Both the position numbers and the translations under genes were made by a program. From Streptomyces sp. MspMP-M5 (GTDB taxonomy: Bacteria; Actinomycetota; Actinomycetes; Streptomycetales; Streptomycetaceae): a DNA stretch of 64,000 nucleotides. The notes beneath the pieces were generated by a model, which was given only the letters and a program-made list of their open reading frames with translations, was not told where the DNA came from and searched no databases. Location: assembly GCF_000373585.1 (NCBI RefSeq), contig NZ_KB891885.1, forward strand, positions 124,001 through 188,000, written 5' to 3'. Of the stretch, positions 26,565 through 35,159 are shown one piece after another (within the stretch, counting starts at the first letter, position 1; every line of letters starts with the position of its first letter).

Positions 26565-27149
26565 TCATGCGGGCGGGGTTGCTCCCCCATCGACGGCGCG
26601 GCGAGCCGCTACGGCATCTGTGTACATCTCTGTCGTGAAGTCGTCCCCACGGATGCCGAGTTCACTCATGACGGACCGTACGTCGTGAAGGGCCGCCGGG
26701 AGTTCGGGCTCTCCCGGAACCATGGTTTCGACTTCCAGGAAAGTTCCTTCGATTTCCGGAACTTGGACCAGCGTGGCGAGCAAACTGCGGCCACGAGAAC
26801 TGAATTCGTAGTTGCGGCATCGTTTCTGGAATGCGATTGCCGGAATGTACCCGAGTCCCCGCAGCATGGCATGCACGGCTTCCGGGTTGTCCACGCGCGT
26901 TTCGTGCTCCGGCTTCGAGCCGGACTCCGAATCGATTCGAGCATCCTTGTAGGTAAGAAAGGATCGCGTCGAGTCCGCCCCGCGGACCGTGCGGAGCCTC
27001 AACTCTTGGTCCTGCGCATCGAGGCTTCCCGACGGTTCGTCATAGTAGGTGTCTTGATAGATTTCGGTCCGCCCTTCGGCCTTTTGATCAAGCCGATCCA
27101 AGACGTAAACAGGGTTGCGCACACGCGCTTTCAGTTCCGCCTCAATCAA
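26565..27149 (-). CDS. CYTH-domain protein (class IV adenylate cyclase/thiamine triphosphatase type)
   Basis: 194 residues. The ExExK signature (IEAELKARV) at the N-terminus, TYYDEPSGSL, ELRLRTV, LTYKDAR, then FQKRCRNYEF and EGTFLEVETMV match the triphosphate-tunnel fold. Members hydrolyse triphosphates or cyclise ATP to cAMP (CyaB). Activity cannot be told from sequence alone. It lies 15 bases after the XRE regulator gene on the same strand, so the two form an operon. GC content and codon use are visibly lower than neighbours, suggesting acquisition. Confidence 0.85.
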   Translation of the reverse strand: MIEAELKARVRNPVYVLDRLDQKAEGRTEIYQDTYYDEPSGSLDAQDQELRLRTVRGADSTRSFLTYKDARIDSESGSKPEHETRVDNPEAVHAMLRGLGYIPAIAFQKRCRNYEFSSRGRSLLATLVQVPEIEGTFLEVETMVPGEPELPAALHDVRSVMSELGIRGDDFTTEMYTDAVAARRAVDGGATPPA

Positions 27150-27164
27150 TGCACGACCCTCCGC

Positions 27165-28016
27165 TCAGATGGTACGGATTCCTGTTTCGACCATGGCCTC
27201 GAACATCCTCCGAAAGCCTCGATACAGCGGGCCCTGCGGCGCCTCCATGACCTTGTAGATCGCCGATTCATGCCCTTCCCAGCCGGCATCGAAGGCTGAA
27301 ACAAACATAGTGCCGTCCAACCTGATGACACGCCACGTTGGCTGCATTCTGTACCGGTAGACCCGGAGGTCGCAGACACTCGACAGCTCGCGCAATCGGG
27401 CCTCGGCGAGTTTGACGCCCCCAGCAAGCGATTCAGCAGATTCCCCGATCTCTGCCGCGCGCACGGCAAGGGCGGGCGATTCAGGATCAAGCAGCAATAC
27501 CCGAACCTGCGGCGCCTGCTGCCCTTCTGGCCGAGCGAGAGAAGAGCGAAGCAGAGAATCATTCAGCCCGACAAGGCCAAGTCCGCGCACGGCGAGAATG
27601 TCCAACCTGCGGGCGGACATGGCAAGTTGTTTGATGTCTTCGGATGCGGAGGCTTGGGTGGCGTACACCCGGACGACTTCCGGGAATGCAGCCAAGTCGA
27701 ACGCGCGGCCGCCACTGGCCGCGTCACGCGCCGCCGCAAGGCCGAGCAAGTGCCTGGCGCCGTCGGGCATGTTCAGCCCGTCCGCGATGCGCTCGAAAAC
27801 GTCGAGGCGCGTGATCTCTCGCCGTCCGTTGATGACCTCGTTCACCCGTGCCTGTGTCATGGCCACGGCCGTAGCGATCCTGGTCTGACTGACCCCGCCG
27901 TACTGCTGGACGCGGCGGAACACCGCCCCCATCTCGCGTTTGCGTAAGGCTTCGCGGACTTCGGGTCGTTGCCAGGCCCACTCGGGCAGTTCGATGGGTA
28001 CGAGTGCCGCAGGCAT
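27165..28016 (-). CDS. XRE-family regulator with C-terminal DUF5919-like domain
   Basis: 283 residues. Helix-turn-helix at about 30-75 (VSQTRIATAVAMTQARVNEVINGRREITRLDVFERIADGL seen in two halves). The C-terminal half holds VRVLLLDPESPALAVRAAEIG and LRVYRYRMQPTWRVIRLDGTMF, resembling the DUF5919 domain, whose ligand is unknown but whose core resembles phospholipase-D-like sensor folds. First gene of a pair with the CYTH enzyme; divergent from two small genes at 28186. Lower GC than surroundings. It probably controls its own operon and perhaps the divergent genes. Confidence 0.85.
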   Translation of the reverse strand: MPAALVPIELPEWAWQRPEVREALRKREMGAVFRRVQQYGGVSQTRIATAVAMTQARVNEVINGRREITRLDVFERIADGLNMPDGARHLLGLAAARDAASGGRAFDLAAFPEVVRVYATQASASEDIKQLAMSARRLDILAVRGLGLVGLNDSLLRSSLARPEGQQAPQVRVLLLDPESPALAVRAAEIGESAESLAGGVKLAEARLRELSSVCDLRVYRYRMQPTWRVIRLDGTMFVSAFDAGWEGHESAIYKVMEAPQGPLYRGFRRMFEAMVETGIRTI

Positions 28017-28185
28017 GTCCCTCTCCCGGTGTCACAACAGGATGAGGAGTCATCCCACGGTGAGATTACCGCCGGGATATGGGGCTCATGCCGTCCTGCG
28101 CTGAATCCTGGCCAGACGAGCAGGACAGACCCCACAAGCGTGGCGACGGCCCGAGCACCGGGCCACCACCCCCGGGAGGTTGACG

Positions 28186-28401
28186 ATGCCCCGCAGGTGC
28201 CGCACCGTTCACTTGAAGGACCCGGTTCCCGTGAAGGACCCGGTTCCCGCACCAGAGCCCGAGCCCGTTGCCGGGTGCGACGTGTGCGCCGCCCTGGCCG
28301 GGCAGCGCGCGAGGGCGCACGCCGTCGGGAACAGGTCGATGGTGACCGACTGCAACGTCGAGATCCGTCGCCACCCCCACGCGAAGGCGGTGCACCCATG
28401 A
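28186..28401 (+). CDS. Small CxxC protein, conserved beside XRE regulators
   Basis: 71 residues from ATG 28186 with GGAGGT five bases upstream. N-terminal repeat KDPVPVKDPVP, a CDVC pair near residues 33-36, and a DCNVEIRRHPH segment that recurs in similar small Streptomyces proteins encoded near XRE regulators. The single CxxC is insufficient for a zinc finger alone but may pair with another Cys/His. Its stop overlaps the start of the next gene (ATGA). Confidence 0.75.
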   Translation: MPRRCRTVHLKDPVPVKDPVPAPEPEPVAGCDVCAALAGQRARAHAVGNRSMVTDCNVEIRRHPHAKAVHP

Positions 28402-28649
28402 GCGCGGGTGCCTGGTCGCGATCGCGCTCATGGGCCGAGGAACTGTGGAACCGCCACGTCAGGTACAGGGAGCTGTACCGGCAACTCGACCTCGTGCGGG
28501 CGGCCCTCAAGGCCCGTTCGGCATGGCTGGACGGGCTGCCGGAAGAGGAGTTGGCGGAGGTGCTGTGCGGTCTGGCTGCATGCATCGACGCCGTGGAGGC
28601 GGCGAGCAACGACGGACCCGACCATGCGGAGGGTGCACCCGCGACGTAG
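28398..28649 (+). CDS. Small helical hypothetical protein
   Basis: 83 residues from ATG 28398, overlapping the previous stop by four bases, so translation is coupled. Almost entirely helical and charged (WAEELWNRHVRYRELYRQL, then ARSAWLDGLPEEELAEVLCGLAACIDAVEAA), suggesting a coiled-coil or small partner protein. No known family recognised. With the CxxC protein it forms a two-gene unit divergent from the XRE/CYTH pair. Confidence 0.7.
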   Translation: MSAGAWSRSRSWAEELWNRHVRYRELYRQLDLVRAALKARSAWLDGLPEEELAEVLCGLAACIDAVEAASNDGPDHAEGAPAT

Positions 28650-28656
28650 CCGCCCC

Positions 28657-30195
28657 TCACCCCGGCCAGACGATCGACTGCAGTTCGCTGTAGGCGTGCA
28701 GCGCGTACGAGCCGACGTCGCGGCCGACGCCGCTGCGTTTGAAGCCGCCGAACGGCGCCTCCATGTTCCGCCCGACCGTGTTGACGCCGACCCCGCCGGC
28801 CCGCAGCCGCCCCGCGACCCGGAAGGCCCGGGCCACGTCGCCGGACCAGACGTAGTCCAGCAGCCCGTAGTCGCTGTCGTTGGCCAGCGCGATGCCCTCC
28901 TCCTCGTCGTCGAAGGGCAGCACCGTCACCACCGGCCCGAAGATCTCCTCGCGGACCGCCCGCATGGCGCCGGTGCAGTCCGCGAAGAGCGTCGGCGCGA
29001 CGTAGAAGCCGCGCGCCCGCTCCGGCCGCGCGCCGCCGGTGACCAGGCGGGCGCCCTCCTTCACGGCCAGCGCGATGTACCCCTCGACGCGGTCCCGGTG
29101 GGCGGCGGAGATCACCGGGCCGACGACCGTGGCCGGATGCCGCGGGTCGCCGAGGGTCAGCCCCTCCGCATACCGCGCCAGACCGGCCACCAGCCGCCGG
29201 TAGATCCCGCGTTGGGCCAGTACCCGGGTCGGTGCGGTGCAGATCTGGCCGCTGTAGAAGGAGAAGGTGGTGCCGATCCCGGACACCGCGGACGCCAGGT
29301 CGGCGTCGTCGAAGACCAGCGCCGCGCCCTTGCCGCCCAGCTCCATCAGCTGCCGCTTCATTCCGCGGCCGCACTCCTGGGCGATCCGCTGCCCGACCGC
29401 GGTGGAGCCGGTGAAACTGACCATGTCCACGCCGTCGGCCGCCACCGCCGCCTCGCCGACCTCCGGCCGCGTCCCGCTGACGACGTTGACCACCCCCGGC
29501 GGGGCCCCGGCCTCCGCCAGCGCCTCGGCCATCCGGTACACCGACAGCGGGTCCTGCGGCGCCGGCTTGACCACCACCGTGTTGCCCATCGCCAGCGCCG
29601 GCGCGACCTTTCCCGCCGGGTTGGCCCACGGGTTGTTGTACGAGGTGATGCAGGTGACGACGCCGACCGGGCGGCGGACCGCGACCGCTCCGAAGACGCC
29701 CCCGCCGCCCCTCGGTCCGGCCGCGTTGACCTGCGGCGGCACCGCGGTCTCGACCGGTTCCAGGGCGCCGCGGGCGTACCGCGCGAAGCGGGCCGCGGCC
29801 ACCCCGACCTGGAGGGCGCGCGCCGTCCCGGTCGTCGCCCCGCTCTCCGCCTGCGCCAGCTCCGCGTAACCGGCGGCCTCCCGGCGGATCACCCGGGCCG
29901 CCCGGTCCAGCACGGCGGCGCGCTCCTCGGCCGCGGTCCGCGACCAGCCGTCGAAGGCGTCCCGGGCGGCGTCCACGGCCGCGGCCACCTGCGCCGGGCT
30001 CGCCTCCGGTGCGGGCCCGACGGCCTCCTCGGTCGCCGGGTCGATCACGTCGTAGTGCCCGCCCTCGGGCGCCACCCACTCGCCGCCGATGAACAGCCGC
30101 GAACCCGCCGCCCCGGCCGCGCGCCCGCGCCCGCGGCCGTTACGGCCCCCGTGGCCTCTGTGGCCTCCCTGGTGTCCCTGGCCTCCGGTGCTCAC
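28657..30195 (-). CDS. Aldehyde dehydrogenase family protein
   Basis: 512 residues from GTG 30195, which overlaps the upstream hydrolase stop by four bases. NAD(P)-dependent aldehyde oxidation: nucleotide-binding VSFTGSTAVGQRI near 245, general-base Glu in MELGGKGAA near 268, catalytic Cys in SGQICTAPTRV near 302, and C-terminal FGGFKRSGVGRD. The first 30 residues are Gly/His/Arg-rich and not part of the fold. Last gene of the three-gene unit that begins at 33179 with the luciferase-like enzyme and passes through the deacylase-like hydrolase; this unit follows two CTGAC-N5-GTCAG-type operators. Confidence 0.93.
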   Translation of the reverse strand: MSTGGQGHQGGHRGHGGRNGRGRGRAAGAAGSRLFIGGEWVAPEGGHYDVIDPATEEAVGPAPEASPAQVAAAVDAARDAFDGWSRTAAEERAAVLDRAARVIRREAAGYAELAQAESGATTGTARALQVGVAAARFARYARGALEPVETAVPPQVNAAGPRGGGGVFGAVAVRRPVGVVTCITSYNNPWANPAGKVAPALAMGNTVVVKPAPQDPLSVYRMAEALAEAGAPPGVVNVVSGTRPEVGEAAVAADGVDMVSFTGSTAVGQRIAQECGRGMKRQLMELGGKGAALVFDDADLASAVSGIGTTFSFYSGQICTAPTRVLAQRGIYRRLVAGLARYAEGLTLGDPRHPATVVGPVISAAHRDRVEGYIALAVKEGARLVTGGARPERARGFYVAPTLFADCTGAMRAVREEIFGPVVTVLPFDDEEEGIALANDSDYGLLDYVWSGDVARAFRVAGRLRAGGVGVNTVGRNMEAPFGGFKRSGVGRDVGSYALHAYSELQSIVWPG

Positions 30196-31931
30196 CTGGT
30201 GCTCACCGTCCTCGTGTCCCGCCCGGACCGCAGTACCGTCCCGGGCACCGCGCCGGTCACCTCGTCCTCGCGGATCGTCTCCACCCCGTTGACGCGTACG
30301 CTGACCACGCCGATCGGGCGGGAGTCCAGCCGTGGGCTGTCCCCGGGCAGGTCGTGCACCAGGGTCGCGGCGCCCGCGTCGATCCGCTCCGGGTCGAAGA
30401 GCACCAGGTCGGCGTGGTGGCCCTCGGCGATCCGGCCGCGTTCGCGCAGGCCGAAGAGGCGCGCCGGGTCGTCGGTCAGCATCCGCACCGCCGCTTCCAG
30501 CCCGACCAGCCGCCGGCCGCGCAGGCAGTCCCCGAGGAAGCGGGTGGTGTACGGGGCACCGCACATCCGGTCCAGGTGCGCCCCGGCGTCGGAGCCGCCG
30601 AGCAGGACGTCCTCGTGCTGCCAGGTCTGCTGCCGCAGGGCCCAGCTGGCGGGGTCGTTGTCGGTGGGCATCGGCCAGAGCACGGTGCGCAGTTCGTCGG
30701 CGGCGCAGATCTCGGTCAGGCAGTGGAAGGGGTCCTGTCCGCGTTCGGCGGCGATGTCGCGCACCACGCGGCCGGTCAGTCCCTCGTTGGCCGCCGCGTA
30801 GGTGTCCCCGATGACGTACCGGGCGAAGTCGGTCAGCCGGCGGAAGACCCCGGCCTCCTCGCCGTGCGCGTGGCGCAGCAGCGCGGCCCGGACGTCCGGG
30901 TCGCGCAGCCGGGCGATCCGCTCGGGCACCGGGAGGCCGAGGACGTCGCCCCAGCCGGGGATGAGGTTGAGGGCGCAGAAGGTGCCCAGGGACATGTTCA
31001 TCGGGGTGAGGATCGGCATGGTCAGCGCGACGATGCGGCCGCCGGCCCGGCGGGCGCGTTCACTGGCGAGGAGTTGCCGGGGGACGCGTTCGGGGACCGC
31101 GGAGTCGATGGTCAGCACGTTCCAGTTGAGCGGGCGGCCGGCCGCCGCCGACATCTCCACCAGCAGGTCGATCTCGTCGTCGGTGAAGCGGTCCAGGCAG
31201 CCGGCGACGATCGCCTCGATCTGGGTGCCCTCGTGCTCGGCGACCGCGCGGGAGAGCGCGAGCAGTTCCTCGGGGCGGGCGTGCCGGGAGGCGACCGGCC
31301 GGCCGTCGCCGTCGGAGTGGCTGGACGACTGGGTGGTGGACAGCCCCCACGCCCCGGCGTCCATCGCGTCGTGGAAGAGCCGCAGCATGGCGTCGAGTTG
31401 GGCGGCCGTGGGCTGCCCGCCGACCGCGTCCGGTCCCATCACGTGCCGCCGCAGCGCGCAGTGCCCCACCATGAAGCCGGCGTTGACCGCGATCCGCCCC
31501 TCCAGCGCGTCCAGGTAGTCCCCGAAGCCGTGCCAGTTCCAGGGCGCGCCCTGCTCCAGGGCGACCAGCGACATCCCCTCGACCCGGCTCATCATCCGCC
31601 GGGTGTAGTCGGCGTCCTCGGGCCGGTCGGGGTGGAGCGGGGCGAGGGTGAAGCCGCAGTTGCCGCCGGCGACGGTGGTCACGCCGTGGTTGAGGGACGG
31701 GGTGGCGTACGGGTCCCAGAACAGCTGGGCGTCGTAGTGGGTGTGCGGGTCGATGAACCCGGGGGCGAGGACCAGGCCGTGCGCGTCCTCGCGCGACCGG
31801 GCCGCCTCGGCGACGGTGCCGGGTTCGGCGATCACCGCGATCCGCCCGTCCCGGATGCCGACGTCGGCCGCGAAGGCGGGCGCGCCCGTGCCGTCCACGA
31901 CGGTCGCGGCCTGGATGAGGTGGTCGAGCAT
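30192..31931 (-). CDS. N-acyl-D-amino-acid deacylase-like amidohydrolase
   Basis: 579 residues. Amidohydrolase superfamily with metal site APGFIDPHTHYDAQLFWD near residue 57 and the hallmark D-aminoacylase TTVAGGNCGFTLAPL near 90; later HDLPGDSPRLDSRPIGVVSVRVNG closes the small beta domain. Known members hydrolyse N-acyl-D-amino acids, dihydropyrimidine-like rings or related amides. Located between a luciferase-like oxidoreductase (105 bases upstream) and an aldehyde dehydrogenase (overlapping), it probably opens or deacylates an intermediate of the same catabolic route; the substrate is not known. Confidence 0.88.
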   Translation of the reverse strand: MLDHLIQAATVVDGTGAPAFAADVGIRDGRIAVIAEPGTVAEAARSREDAHGLVLAPGFIDPHTHYDAQLFWDPYATPSLNHGVTTVAGGNCGFTLAPLHPDRPEDADYTRRMMSRVEGMSLVALEQGAPWNWHGFGDYLDALEGRIAVNAGFMVGHCALRRHVMGPDAVGGQPTAAQLDAMLRLFHDAMDAGAWGLSTTQSSSHSDGDGRPVASRHARPEELLALSRAVAEHEGTQIEAIVAGCLDRFTDDEIDLLVEMSAAAGRPLNWNVLTIDSAVPERVPRQLLASERARRAGGRIVALTMPILTPMNMSLGTFCALNLIPGWGDVLGLPVPERIARLRDPDVRAALLRHAHGEEAGVFRRLTDFARYVIGDTYAAANEGLTGRVVRDIAAERGQDPFHCLTEICAADELRTVLWPMPTDNDPASWALRQQTWQHEDVLLGGSDAGAHLDRMCGAPYTTRFLGDCLRGRRLVGLEAAVRMLTDDPARLFGLRERGRIAEGHHADLVLFDPERIDAGAATLVHDLPGDSPRLDSRPIGVVSVRVNGVETIREDEVTGAVPGTVLRSGRDTRTVSTR

Positions 31932-32036
31932 GGGGGGCGTCCTTTCTCGGGTACGGGGGCGGGTACCCGGGCCCGGTACCCGGACCTGGTACGCGGGGCG
32001 CGGGCGGGACGGGTGCGAAGCAGGCTCCGGCCGCGG

Positions 32037-33179
32037 TCAGCCGGCCGCCCCCGCCGCGCCCGCCGCCCGCCGGAAGCGGGTCGTCCGGTGCACCGGATCG
32101 GTGTCGATCTTCGGGATGACGTGCTCGCCGATCAGCCGGATGGTGTTCATGGTGTCCTCGTAGGACACCCCGATCGGCAGCCCGAAGGAGAGCTGGTCGG
32201 CGCCGGCCTGCTCCCAGCGCTTGCACTGCCGCAGCACCTCGTCGGGGTCGCCGCAGATCATCAACTCCTCGTCGATCAGCACCTCGACGAGCTCCTCGGT
32301 GTAGTCGGGGAGCAGTGCGGGCCACTCCGGGACGCCGTCCGGGCGGGGGAAGGTGTCGTGGTAGCGGAAGAGCAGCGACTGCAGGTAGTTGAGCCCGCCG
32401 CCGACGGCGATCCGCACGGCCTCCTCGTGCGTCTCCGCGCAGATGGCGGTGGACGTCACCATCACGTTGTCGTTGACGAAGTCCCCGACCGGTTCGGCGT
32501 CCTTGACCGCGTTCTTGTACGAGTCGACGACCCACTCCATGTCGGCGACCTTCTGCACGCTGAAGCCGAGCACGCCCAGCCCCTTCTTCCCGGCCATCGC
32601 GTACGAGGACGGCGACCCGGCCGCGTACCACATCGCCGGGTGCGAGGCCCCGTACGGCTTGGGCAGGACCTTGCGCGGCGGCAGCTGCCAGTGCTTGCCG
32701 CGGAAGCCCTGGTACTCGTCCTGGAGCCACATCTTGGGGAACTCCGCGATGGTCTCTTCCCAGATCTCCTTGGTGTGGTTCATGTCGGTGATGCCCGGCA
32801 GGAACCCCAGGATCTCGTGGCTGCCAGCGCCCCGGCCGGAGCCGAACTCGAACCGCCCGGCGGAGAGGTGGTCGAGCATGGCGACCTTCTCGGCGACCTT
32901 CACCGGGTGGTTGACCGGGGCGAGCGGGTTGAAGATCCCCGAGCCGAGGTGGATCCGCTCGGTCGCGTGGGCGAGGTAGCCGAGGTAGACGTCGTTGGCG
33001 GAGAGGTGGGAGTACTCCTCCAGGAAGTGGTGCTCGGAGGCCCAGGCGTACTTGAAGCCCGACCTGTCCGCCTGGATGACGTACTCGGTCTCCTCCATCA
33101 GCGCGTGGTGCTCGGCCTCCGGGTCGGCCTGCGCTCGCGCGGCGGGCACATAGCCCTGCACAAAGAGCCCGAATTCCAA
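32037..33179 (-). CDS. LLM-class flavin-dependent monooxygenase (bacterial luciferase-like)
   Basis: 380 residues. Luciferase-like barrel with ASEHHFLEEYSHLS near residue 48 (catalytic-type His), LGSGIFNPLAPVNHPV, AMLDHLSAGRFEFGSGRGAGSHE and MWYAAGSP. This LuxA-like branch uses reduced FMN and oxygen, unlike the shorter F420-type proteins in the window. Likely first gene of the operon with the deacylase and aldehyde dehydrogenase. Palindromic operators lie 39-53 and 114-128 bases upstream of its start. Confidence 0.9.
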   Translation of the reverse strand: MEFGLFVQGYVPAARAQADPEAEHHALMEETEYVIQADRSGFKYAWASEHHFLEEYSHLSANDVYLGYLAHATERIHLGSGIFNPLAPVNHPVKVAEKVAMLDHLSAGRFEFGSGRGAGSHEILGFLPGITDMNHTKEIWEETIAEFPKMWLQDEYQGFRGKHWQLPPRKVLPKPYGASHPAMWYAAGSPSSYAMAGKKGLGVLGFSVQKVADMEWVVDSYKNAVKDAEPVGDFVNDNVMVTSTAICAETHEEAVRIAVGGGLNYLQSLLFRYHDTFPRPDGVPEWPALLPDYTEELVEVLIDEELMICGDPDEVLRQCKRWEQAGADQLSFGLPIGVSYEDTMNTIRLIGEHVIPKIDTDPVHRTTRFRRAAGAAGAAG

Positions 33180-33217
33180 GGGGGTTCACCGTCCCTCTTC
33201 CGCTGCCGCGGCTCTTT

Positions 33218-33232
33218 CTGACGTACCGTCAG
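33218..33232. promoter_or_regulatory. CTGAC-N5-GTCAG operator site 1
   Basis: CTGACGTACCGTCAG: perfect 5-base arms. It lies 39 bases before the start of the luciferase-like monooxygenase gene. The spacing suits a TetR-type repressor covering the promoter. Confidence 0.8.
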
Positions 33233-33292
33233 ATCGGATGCCACGACTGTTCCAGCGGCGCCGGGGCACGTCAATACCCGCAGCAGGGAAAG

Positions 33293-33307
33293 CTGACGCA
33301 CCATCAG
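33293..33307. promoter_or_regulatory. CTGAC-N5-GTCAG operator site 2, one mismatch
   Basis: CTGACGCACCATCAG, 75 bases from site 1 centre to centre in the same promoter region. Confidence 0.6.
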
Positions 33308-33331
33308 ATCTGGGCGCCGGGCGGCAGACCG

Positions 33332-34135
33332 TCAGAACGGACTCACCCCCGCCAGCCACCCCCCGTCGATCACGAACGGCTGCCCCGTGATGTACGACGA
33401 GTCCTCCCCCGACAGGAACAGCGCCAGCCGGGCCACCTCCTCCGGCCGCCCGATCCGCCCGAGCGGCACCAGCTTCCGGTACAGCTCGTCCACCGCCCGC
33501 ACGGACTCCGCCTGACCCGCCGGGTCCACCGGGCCCGCCGACGGATCCAGCACCGCCGGATTCGTCATCGGCGTGTCGACCGCCCCCGGGCACACCGCGT
33601 TGACCCGTATCCCCTGGCCGGCCAGCTCCAGCGCGGCGACCCGGGTCAGCCCCACCACCGCGTGCTTGGTGGCGGCGTACGCCCCGACGAACGCCATGCC
33701 GGTCAGGCCCGCGTACGAGGCGGTGTTGACGATCGTCCCGCCGCCGGCCGCCGCGATCCGGGGCGCCACCGTCCGGATCCCCAGGAAGCACCCGGTCTGG
33801 TTGACGTCGAGCACCCGCCGGAACTCCTCCAGCGGGGTGTCCACCAGCGCGTTGAACCGCAGTATCCCCGCGTTGTTCACCAGCCCGTCGATCTTCCCGA
33901 ACGCCTCCTCGGCAGCGCCGACGAGCGCCGCCCAGTCCCCCTCCACCGCCACGTCCAGCCGCACGAACCGGGCCCGCTCCGCCCCCAACTCGGCCGCCAG
34001 CGCCGTCCCCTGCTCCTCCAGCACATCCCCGAGCACCACCCGCGCCCCCTCCGCCACGAACAGTCGCGCCTCCTGCTCCCCCTGCCCCCGTGCCGCCCCG
34101 GTGATCACGATGACCCTGCCGTCGAGCTTGCCCAT
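33332..34135 (-). CDS. SDR family NAD(P)-dependent oxidoreductase
   Basis: 267 residues. Classical short-chain dehydrogenase: cofactor [11 protein letters not shown] near residue 12, NNAGI near 90, catalytic Ser in [10 protein letters not shown] near 140, YAATKHAV with Tyr and Lys near 155-159, and PGAVDTPMT. It resembles 3-alpha/20-beta-hydroxysteroid and 2,5-dichloro-cyclohexadienol dehydrogenase-like enzymes. Third gene of a unit starting at 36536 (amidohydrolase, LLM enzyme, SDR). It would oxidise a secondary alcohol to a ketone in the catabolic route. Confidence 0.92.
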   Translation of the reverse strand: MGKLDGRVIVITGAARGQGEQEARLFVAEGARVVLGDVLEEQGTALAAELGAERARFVRLDVAVEGDWAALVGAAEEAFGKIDGLVNNAGILRFNALVDTPLEEFRRVLDVNQTGCFLGIRTVAPRIAAAGGGTIVNTASYAGLTGMAFVGAYAATKHAVVGLTRVAALELAGQGIRVNAVCPGAVDTPMTNPAVLDPSAGPVDPAGQAESVRAVDELYRKLVPLGRIGRPEEVARLALFLSGEDSSYITGQPFVIDGGWLAGVSPF

Positions 34136-34192
34136 ACCTGCCCTCCCGTGGTGTCCACACAGGCCCCGCCCTCCCCACTACAAGGGACGGGC

Positions 34193-35143
34193 TCAGTCGT
34201 TCAGCAACGGACCGACCTCCGCCCCGAAGGCCGCCATCTGCTCGACCAGCTCCGACCGGTCGCGGCTGCGGAACCGCACCTGGATCTGCCGCACCCCCAT
34301 CGCCCCGTACTCCCGCAGCGAGGCGGCGATCCGTTCCGGCGCCCCGACGAGCGTCCGCCGCCCGACGTCCCAGCCGGGCTCGCCCACGTACACCGGCTCG
34401 GCGATCGCCCCGATCTCGATCGGCTCGGCGATCCCGGCCTCCTCGCGCATCCGCCGCAACCGCCCGATCTGCCCCGGCAGTTCCTCCCTCCGGTCCCCCT
34501 GCGGCAGCCAGCCGTCCCCGCGCACCGCCGCCCGCCGCACCGCCGCCGGGGACGAGCCCCCCACCCACACCGGAGGCCGCGGCGCCTGCACCGGCCGCGG
34601 GCCCTGCCCCAGCCCGCCGAACGCGAACCGCTCCCCCTTGAACTCGGGGAACCCCTCCTCCCCCAACGCCGCCTTCAACGCGTCGATCGCCTCGTCCAGC
34701 ACCGCCCCCCGCCGCGCGAAGTCCACCCCGAGCGCCTCGAACTCCTCGCGTACGTGCCCGGCGCCGACCCCGAGGATCAACCGCCCGCCGGACAGCCGGT
34801 CCACCGTCGCGTACTGCTTGGCGCTGATCAGCGGATGCCGCAGCCCCACCACCGCCACGTGGCTCAGCAGCCGCACCCGCTCCGTGACGGCCGCGAGATA
34901 GGACAGCGTGGCCACCGGGTCGTACCAGACCGTCCCCATCGCCTCGGCCAGCCGCCGCGGGATCGCCACATGCTCACAGCACGCCACGTACGCGAACCCG
35001 GCCCGGTCCGCCGCCCGCGCCACCGCCACCAGATCCTCCGGCCCGCCCCCCGCCTCCCATCCCTCCGCGAAAACCCTGCTCTGCGCCTGCACCGGCAGCT
35101 GCATCCCATACACCAGCCGCCCCTGCCCCAGAACCTGCACCAT
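34193..35143 (-). CDS. LLM-class F420-dependent oxidoreductase
   Basis: 316 residues. Luciferase-like fold: YVACCEHVAIPR near residue 50, LLSHVAVVGLRHPL, ATVDRLSGGRLILGVGAGHVREEF, and PPVWVGGSSPAA. Short length and sequence match TIGR03619-like F420-dependent enzymes. Sits 16 bases after the TIM-barrel amidohydrolase and 57 bases before the SDR, so it is the middle gene of that operon. Confidence 0.88.
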   Translation of the reverse strand: MVQVLGQGRLVYGMQLPVQAQSRVFAEGWEAGGGPEDLVAVARAADRAGFAYVACCEHVAIPRRLAEAMGTVWYDPVATLSYLAAVTERVRLLSHVAVVGLRHPLISAKQYATVDRLSGGRLILGVGAGHVREEFEALGVDFARRGAVLDEAIDALKAALGEEGFPEFKGERFAFGGLGQGPRPVQAPRPPVWVGGSSPAAVRRAAVRGDGWLPQGDRREELPGQIGRLRRMREEAGIAEPIEIGAIAEPVYVGEPGWDVGRRTLVGAPERIAASLREYGAMGVRQIQVRFRSRDRSELVEQMAAFGAEVGPLLND

Positions 35144-35159
35144 GCCTACACCCCCGCGC

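Noticed and set aside
33328..33342. Extra GTCAG half-site beside operator site 2
   Set aside because: No matching left arm; it lies over the SDR stop codon.
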